A stretch of DNA of 64,000 nt. Source: Brachypodium distachyon (lineage: Eukaryota > Streptophyta > Magnoliopsida > Poales > Poaceae). The notes under the pieces were generated by a model that did not search any database, was not told the DNA's origin, and worked only from the letters and a program-made list of their open reading frames with translations. Below are positions 56,805-64,000 of this stretch, piece by piece. The stretch's first letter is position 1. Each line of letters begins with the position of its first letter. The DNA lies in the NCBI RefSeq assembly GCF_000005505.3, contig NC_016134.3, positions 22,767,584 to 22,831,583 on the forward strand, given 5' to 3'. The position numbers and the translations under genes were made by a program.

Positions 56805-58077
56805 TACTAACTTAGTACAAAGTAAGCGACATTTTTACGCATCGGAAGGAGTAATCACTGACTATCTCTTCTTTTCCTCCTAGCCAAACGTCCAAGCCAC
56901 GGTACATATCTACTCCCGTTCCAAGTACAAAACCGTGCAACCTTTATGAAACGGGGGAGTTAGTTAGCTAATTTGTTGCTCTTAACAAATCACTGCATGT
57001 TCTCAAAGAAAAAAAAACTCACTGCAATTCCATGATACATTTAGGCTGCGTTTGGCATTGCTGTGAATTATTATAATCCCATTTTTCACCTAGTTTTGAC
57101 TACTTTTGTGTTTGGCTGCCCGTTTCAGTTTTAATTATAATCGGTCGCTAAGCAGTGCAAATCGCGTTAGAAAGCAACGAAGATTGCGCTGCTGTACGCC
57201 TGTACCGAGATACCCGGACAACAACCAGATAACTAACTTCTTTTAATTAGTAATAAAATATTATTCTAGTATATCTTGGCACCAGATATTACCGTCACTA
57301 CTTATTTCGACCCTGGAGCCTATGTTAACACGAGTTAGGCCCACATGTTAACACGAGGTGGCAATTTACTTTTTTTAATAAGGGTCTGTCTATTGGACAG
57401 ACGCCTGCTTTTGGAGCTCAAACCAGTCGTCTGATTTTTGCCTCAAAACCGGGTGCCTGATTGTTGTCTCTTTTTCAGTCGTCTGGTTTTTTGCACAAAT
57501 TCAATCAAATCTTCTATGGCCGGCAGATTGAGCAAACAAATCAAAAAACTGCTACATTTTGCCGCCAAAAAAAACAAAGATGCAAAGTGATAGTTCTGAC
57601 ACAAAAAAACATAGATGCAAGCTACAACGTAGCAAAATATGGTTTTTGGTGTGCAAACCTGTTTTCTTGTGTCCAGAGACATTCAGACCGCAAAATCTAC
57701 GGCCCACGGTAAACAAAAGAAGGCTAACAAAGAACAACATTTATCAATGAAAATGTACACATAGACAAAGCTTTAGATGCTGACTGCATCTACTGTAGTA
57801 AGTTTCAAAAGAGATAAGAGCTAGAGCAGCATCCATGTACACGATAGAACCAACATACAAAACACACCATTCAACGTTAGGTAACAGGTCCAAAAAGCTT
57901 GCATGTTCAGTCTATTTAGGCTACTAAGTTTTACTACAGCAACAACATAAGTATGACCATAACCAGTGGGTAGCCATATGAACAAAATGACAGAAACTCC
58001 AACCGGCAAAAGATCATTCAGATCCCCTTGACGCAGACTACTAGACGAGCTAGTTCCTTGAAGATAAGGACAAATAT
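56805..58077. other. AT-rich gene-free spacer
   Basis: About 1.27 kb. A transposon-like phrase ggctgcgtttggcattgctg starts near 57043. ORFs on both strands near 57440-57750 are unrecognised. Confidence 0.45.
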
Positions 58078-58265
58078 CACTTGGTTTTCTTTAGAGAAAC
58101 TTTGTCAACATATTCTTTCCACCCAGCTAAACCTGCTGTAGCCAACCGACCATCAGTGTCGACACGAAACTAGATTGAGCATTCGGCATCTAGGGCTCTA
58201 ACATAAATCAGAATATCACCCCTCCGAGGCACCCTATGAACAGTTGTGACTAGTTCAGGAAATTT
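58078..58265 (-). pseudogene. Exon-like relic with splice acceptor
   Basis: The minus strand shows a good acceptor (TTTGTTTGTTTCAG) followed by an open frame KFPELVTTVHRVPRRGDILI and, after one TAG, FRVDTDGRLATAGLAGWKEY and a short basic end to TGA. It reads like real protein with a single nonsense change. The family is not recognised; a B3-domain-like resemblance is only a guess. Confidence 0.35.
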
Positions 58266-59505
58266 CTGAAACAAACAAAAGATCCAATTACTATCCAACC
58301 TATGACCAATGCTGTATATACTTCAAGGGGGATTTAGGTGGTCAAAATGCATAAACTTGAAGAGGCCCCGAATAGGCAGTGCACCTGCCCCACAGGACAC
58401 AAGACACGGCAGCGGGCACGCAAACCGAAAAATCACCTGGCGGCGGCGGTGAGAGCAGAAGACGGCACGGCGATCGGGGTTGGATTCAACAACAAAAAAA
58501 GCACGAAGCCATGGAAACTAACCTTGGATCATCAAGGTATGTTCTACCCCTTGTTCTTCTCCCCCGCCTTCCCTTGAAAAGCATAAGATACAGCTTGACA
58601 GTAATCTCCTCTTACAAGCTGCCTACATTCAAAATTTAGGTCTACCATGTATTGGTAGGCTAAATTAACACAATCTTATTGGATGATTTAGAGCACACAA
58701 TTGCACACAATCCTGAAGCCCACCTTTGCTTCAAATCATAAAAGGCAGCTGCGGCTCACAAAAAAAAAAACTCAAAGTTGCCTGCGTCCAGGAAAAAGAC
58801 AGTTACGATCAACTCTTAGGGATAAAACAGAAAAAATGCATATCTGCACCTAGTTGATGCTAGAAAACTCAATTGCACTTGATGTATATTGCAAAAAATC
58901 AATTCCTGTAAGCATCACAAATATGTGTGTGAATATCGATATATAAAAGGATCTAAAATCTCTTCATACCGAACAACATGGTGATGATGTCTTATTGATA
59001 AAAAAAAATTAAAATTGCACGGGGAACAAACAGTAATTGCAAAAATCTTGTAGTCCACCTTCAGTTCAATTTACTCAATAAACCAAAAATTGCAAAAGTG
59101 CAACTAGTAGGAACTAGGAACTCAATTGCGCTTACTGTACATTATATTTGCACAATCCTGCAACACACCTTAATAACACTTTAAAAATGCTAAAAAAAAA
59201 CCAGAAATGCGGAAGCATATATAGACAGAAACAATTGCCTATTGTTTTGGAGAAACCAGTTGCCTGGTTTAAATACAACAAACAGTCACATTTATGTAAG
59301 CCTCAAATCAAAGATCTAATGGACATAGATAAAAGCAAGAATTTTGGTTATTTCCCTCCACAAATTTATGACTTTGAACGTACTGAAAACACAATTAGCT
59401 TAAAAGAACTAACGACTTCACATATTAGGTGTGATCTGCATTTCGAAAACAAGCCCCTGAATTTCATTTTCAAAAGTTGAACTTGAATTTGATAATTATG
59501 AACAT
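58266..59505. other. AT-rich gene-free spacer
   Basis: About 1.2 kb. A plus-strand ORF at 59148-59480 (110 codons) has Lys/Asn-rich composition typical of chance ORFs in AT-rich DNA. Confidence 0.5.
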
Positions 59506-59748
59506 GCAATTGCAGCTAGTAGGCATAAAAATTGCACTGAAAGCTGGTTGGCATAAAAATTGCACTGGAAAACGCATGCAATTGCAGCTGCATGGCATAA
59601 AAAATGCAGTAGAAAAAGCTTGCAATTGCAGCTGCTTGGCATAAAAATTCAATCGAAAAAGGATGCAATTGCAGCTGCTTACAAGAAACATTGCACTGAA
59701 AAAAAGATGCAACTGCGGCTGCTTGCCAGAAAAATTGCACTGAAAAAA
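59506..59748. repeat. Degenerate 44-bp minisatellite, about six units
   Basis: Units begin gcaattgcagct at 59506, 59578, 59622, 59665 and 59709 (last as gcaactgcggct), with one shorter unit between the first two. Each contains ggcataaaaattgcactgaa or a variant. Confidence 0.85.
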
Positions 59749-61581
59749 TATGAGCCAGCACACAAGTTTGAATCTCCCCTAGGATATTTTTTGCAGCCAA
59801 AAACAAATACCTGAGTATATAACAGCAGCACATATAACAGCCCCAGATTCAGCGCAGGAGAAAAGGCCGACAGACGATGGACAAACTCTTCAGATGGAAG
59901 ATGGAGGGGTGAATGAACCAGCACGCAAGAGGCACCAGACATATCCGGCTATGCCGCAGGGATAGACCTGCCGCAAAGGAGAAGAAGAAAAAGAATAAGA
60001 GCATAACGAAAAGGAATTGCAATTGTGAAATCAGAAAACCCTGAGATTGCAAAGAAACACCTTGCTGTTGCAAACAAACCTGGTTCGTGAAAGGAATTCG
60101 AACATGATTGCCTTCTAAGTGTTCCAGCTGATACCTTCTCCCCAAAACCAATATAACGGCCTAAGATAAACCTGCAGCCAAATTTGATTTGATTCCTCGA
60201 AATCATTTTTCCATGCATTACAGCGATCGTTGAACCACAATCCCAAAAAGAAATCTAGGAATGCAATATTATTCAAGGCGGCGGCAGGAGGAAGAGAGGG
60301 ACAAAGAAAATTTTGTTGAACCACAAACCCAAACAAAAATCAACCTGCTAAAACCCCAATATCAAAGAGAGAACAACAACTTGGACAGATGGAAGCTAAC
60401 CTTAATCTGCAGTCATCAAGGTGTGCCCCCAACCTCCTCCCTCCCCTCCCTTTGATCTTGACACTTGATATCCTGGCTATGAGGTTACAATTTCAAATGG
60501 AAAACCCCAAAATATTTGTGAGAATAACACAGTGGCACCATTTGTTGCAAGCAAAAGTAACCCAAAAACAGTCAAAAGAGTAGAGTTAAGAACTTAAGAT
60601 TCATTGTGCACCAAATGAATCTAGTTATGCTATGATGAATGATCCAATTGGTGAGTCTTTCACCTGTTCATTAACAGCATAAGATAAACGAATCTATTAG
60701 AATCCAAATTTACAAGTGCGTATCAGGATATTTGCAATATTTATAATCTTCAGAACGCTGATTATTCACAAGATCAGGTAAGAAATTCCAGAACTACATG
60801 TATTCTATGCAAAGTGGTTATAATTGAGCAAAATTAAAAGTTATGAATAACACAAGCTTGTAGAGAAGGAAGTGTGATTGCATCTTGACAATATTGTGAT
60901 TGCATTTAAAAGAACAGTGCAATAACATGGACGGGGGAGTGCAATTTGTTGAAATATATATTTCCGGTCCCCAACTTGAAGAGATTGAAAATGTCTCGCC
61001 TCTCCTGCCTTAGCCTTGGCACATCCGCCACGAAGAATAATGAAGCAAAATCAAGCACAAAATAAGTGCGAGTAAGCAAACTAGCACAACCAATTGTTGC
61101 GGATCAGAAATAAATGACCAACTCACTAGCACCGAGTAGACCTCACCGTCAATGAGCACAAATCAAAATCTCCTTTCCTCTGTTGACTTCGCCTTACCAC
61201 ATTTGAGCCAACAAACAAGGCAAGGAAAATGTGAGCAAAGAAAACTTCAAATCACCATTCACCGGCAACAAAAAAGGTTGGGGAACTCACAAGACAGGGA
61301 CTAGCAGAGCCAGTACAAATGATTGATGCAAGATGTCTAGAAGAGTAGAAATACATATAAATGCGCTGCATATTTAGCATGAGACTAATTGCAAAAAATA
61401 AATAAATCATGACACATATATCCATATTTTGGAAAACCACAAGCTGCTCCTGCCATTGAATCAAAACTGAAGAAATGATAGTCTAATTTCAACACACATC
61501 AACCATATGTTTCATCACAATTACTTCTAATGGAGAGGGAGCACAACCCAACTGACAGAAATAGATGCAGGACCAACCACC
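59749..61581. other. AT-rich gene-free spacer
   Basis: About 1.8 kb. A phrase near 60388 (gatggaagctaacctt...atcaaggt) resembles one near 58510. No gene recognised. Confidence 0.5.
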
Positions 61582-62067
61582 ATGATGATGCGCCCATTGG
61601 CTGCTGGGGGTGGCCCGATCTTTCGGTGAGATGGATAACTACGATTTGGAGGCAGAAGTAGACGTTGACGATCCGACTACACCAGACACTAGACGGTGCA
61701 CCTTAGCAATCGCTACACCAACTCCCTGTGGTTATTGACAGAACCGAAGGCGCCGTCAGCCTGAACAAGAAGTTCCAATCCCCGCTAGCAATCGGGAACA
61801 AGCAAGAATCGAGATAAGGCAATCTGAAATTGCAAATAAAGATGAAGTACAGCAGTCTCAAGGAGACGAGTAACAAGGTGGGGTTCCGATAGCGGTTCTT
61901 CCTGTAGGTCTAGCCGACACTAGTGGTGAAGCCTGAAGTTGCAACAATGGCTAACTTATCTAAACAAAACCCAACCAGCCAAAGGGGGTGGTGGCTGCAC
62001 TTATATAGAAGGTGGGAGGTGGAAGAGAGCTAGGGTTTCAGATTCTAAGATGGGCTGGGCTGTTACA
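61582..62067 (-). repeat. 3' LTR of gypsy element E (left end approximate)
   Basis: In element sense it begins TGTAACAGCCCAGCCC at 62067, just downstream of the pol tail. It contains a TATA-like tatataagtg near 62000-62010. The left end (tgatgatgcgccc near 61582) is a guess from the TG rule, so the length of about 486 bp is provisional. Confidence 0.55.
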
Positions 62068-64000
62068 TGGCCTTGGGCCCATTAGAAGTGCAAGTGGCAG
62101 TCCAAGCATCTCTTCTCTTCCCATGACTTTAAGTGGCTGCAGCTTCTCGTATTCTCGTGGTAGTTGCTGCACCATTTCCTTTCGCACGCGTGCCGTCATC
62201 CTCGAAGTTCGACTCGCTTCCATTCCTTGTGTCACGACTCGGTCCTTCATTCCTAATCAACATAAGAGCATCTGATTTAGGCAGCACCATATTCTCATTT
62301 AGATTGCCTATAGTACAAAGAAACGAAAGTACCTGATAATTGAGTTGGCACGCACGCGGACGAGTAATCGGTCCTTGTAATGCTGCGGTTGTATCTGTGG
62401 GGTGGATGTCCTCATCATCCTCCCCTTCTTGAAATGGAGTCGTCCGCGACACCATTTCATCATCCTCGCCCAGGTAGGGCTTCAAATCTGCAATGTTAAA
62501 TGTGGGACTAACCCCACCATAATCTACAGGCAGCTCAAGTTGATATGCATTATCATTTTTTTCGCTAGAACCTTGAAAGGGCCAGCAGCACGAGGCATGA
62601 GTTTAGAACTACGCAAATCAGGAAACGGGTCCTTTCTTAAGTGTAACTAAAGATCACCGGGTTGAAAAACAACCTCTTTTCTCCCTCTATCACCAGGAAG
62701 TTTATACTTGTCATTCATACGCTCAATGTTGGCTTTATGGGTCTGATGTAATTTTAGAATCATTTCAGCCCGTGCACTAGCATCAAGATTAATCTTTTCA
62801 GAAGTTGGAAGGGGCAGCAAATCAATGGGTGCACGAGGAATAAAACCATAGAAAACTTCAACATGAGGCAAGCATTCTTCCCACAATTTTAAGTTTTTCT
62901 TTAAAACAGCCCTAAGCATGGTAGACAAAGTTCTATTAACAACTTCAGTTTGTCCATCAGTTTGGGGATGACAAGTAGTGCTAAACAATAATTTTGTCCC
63001 CAATTTTGCCCATAAACACCTCCAAAAGTGGCTGAAGAATTTGGTGTCCCGATCTGAAACTATAGTGTTGGGCACACCATGCAAGCGTACAACTTCATGA
63101 AAGAAAAGATCAGCAACATGTGTGGCATCATCACTCTTGTGGCAAGGAATAAAATGAGCCATCTTTGAAAATCTGTCCACGACAACAAATATGCTATCCC
63201 TCCCCTTCTTAGTTCTAGGTAATCCCAACACAAAATCCATTGATATATCTTCCCAGGGAACATTAGGGACAGGGAGAGGCATATATAAACCATGAGGATT
63301 GAGTCGTGACTTAGCTTTTTGGCATGTGGTGCAGCGAGCAATGAATCTCTCAACATCCCGTCTCATCCGAGGCCAAAAGAAATGAGCAGCGAGCACATCC
63401 TCTGTCTTCTTCACTCCGAAGTGACCCATTAAACCTCCTCCATGCGTCTCCTGCAACAACGAAAGACGAACGGAGCTATCTGGGATGCATAGCTTGTTAG
63501 CACGGAACACAAATCCATCATCAATGATGAACTTGTTCCAAGTCTTGCCCTCTCTACAATGCTGCAAAACATCTTTAAAATCTGCATCTTGCACATATTG
63601 TTCTTTGATGGTCTCCAAATCAAAGATTTTGAAGTCAGGTTGTGAAAGCATGGTATAACGGCGTGATAAAGCATCGGCAATAACATTGTCCTTTTCCTTC
63701 TTGTGTTTGATTACATAGGGAAAAGACTCAATGAATTCAACCCATTTAGCATGCCTACGGTTCAGTTTTGCTTGGCTGCGAATATGCTTCAAAGATTCAT
63801 GATCTGAATGTATAACAAATTCTTTGGGCCATAAATAATGTTGCCATGTTTCGAGGGTTCGAACTAGAGTATATAATTCTTTGTCATAAGTAGAATAGTT
63901 CAAAGCAGGCCCTCCTAATTTCTCACTAAAGTAAGCAACATGTTTGCCATCTTGTAATAACACACCTCCCAAACCAATTCCACTAGCATCACATTCAAGC
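62068..64000 (-). mobile_element. Ty3/gypsy element E, RNase H and integrase, runs off the right edge
   Basis: One frame is open from the edge ([15 protein letters not shown], an RNase H) to 62647. It contains the RNase [11 protein letters not shown], the H2C2 zinc region ([35 protein letters not shown]) and the integrase core with [17 protein letters not shown] and [10 protein letters not shown], so the three catalytic acids are present. Near 62860 about 18 residues of the usual core end are missing in frame (HVEVFYGF). The tail continues in other frames to about 62129 (YLGEDDEMVSRTTPFQEG). The sequence style is chromovirus-like, but no chromodomain was identified. The element is damaged but relatively young. 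Confidence 0.85.

Noticed and set aside
59516..59942. Minus-strand ORFs of 84-105 codons over the minisatellite.
   Set aside because: They are repeated Cys/Phe-rich translations of the 44-bp repeat, with no independent support.

Overview
This window is nuclear DNA from a grass (Poaceae). The evidence is: GC-rich coding exons beside AT-rich spacers, many Stowaway-type MITEs with TA target duplications, nested Ty3/gypsy elements of the kind that carry an antisense extra ORF, L1-type LINE remnants, and plastid DNA insertions. One plastid insertion is an rps3 piece carrying the internal repeat I recall from grass rps3. The species cannot be fixed from the sequence alone. Only two loci look like intact host genes: an intronless adenine/guanine permease (AZG2-like, 37367-38992, +) and a five-exon 4-coumarate:CoA-ligase-like gene whose product ends in a peroxisomal SRL tail (48013-53127, -).

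Left half (1-29.9 kb): a nested retrotransposon graveyard. A decayed Ty3/gypsy pol on the minus strand (1-1985 and 5232-6432) is split inside its RNase H by a 3.24-kb solo LTR flanked by a perfect 5-bp duplication (GTGGG). Two more partial copies of that LTR (6433-8722 and 11358-13077) bracket a gag fragment of a second gypsy element on the plus strand (8723-11357). Two further gypsy elements (C from 13078, D from about 20418) are present as minus-strand 3' portions. Each carries a long multi-exon plus-strand ORF, antisense to pol, with a Transposase_28-like N-terminal domain and coiled coils. D also keeps an integrase with its catalytic residues intact. Between and after them lie an Angela-like copia LTR piece, a plastid 16S rRNA fragment, and an AT-rich repeat block that contains a plastid rps3 fragment.

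Middle (30-47.3 kb): a broken DUF4283-like gene whose upstream sequence is repeated in inverted orientation about 11 kb away, gene-poor sequence with MITEs, the permease with a tandem duplication in its upstream region, then two LINE remnants. The second LINE is interrupted by a 480-bp solo LTR whose end matches the LTR of the gag element at 8.7 kb, so the same family inserted twice.

Right (47.3-64 kb): the 4CL-like gene with a 3.1-kb first intron containing several MITEs, a hAT-like non-autonomous element with a GC-rich minisatellite interior and two MITEs inserted in it, an AT-rich stretch with a 44-bp minisatellite and an exon-like relic, and at the right edge the 3' part of another Ty3/gypsy element on the minus strand that runs out of the window.

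The transposable-element pieces do not work together with the two host genes. The clearest candidates for further attention are the spliced antisense genes of elements C and D, the plastid-derived inserts, and the repeat structure upstream of the permease.
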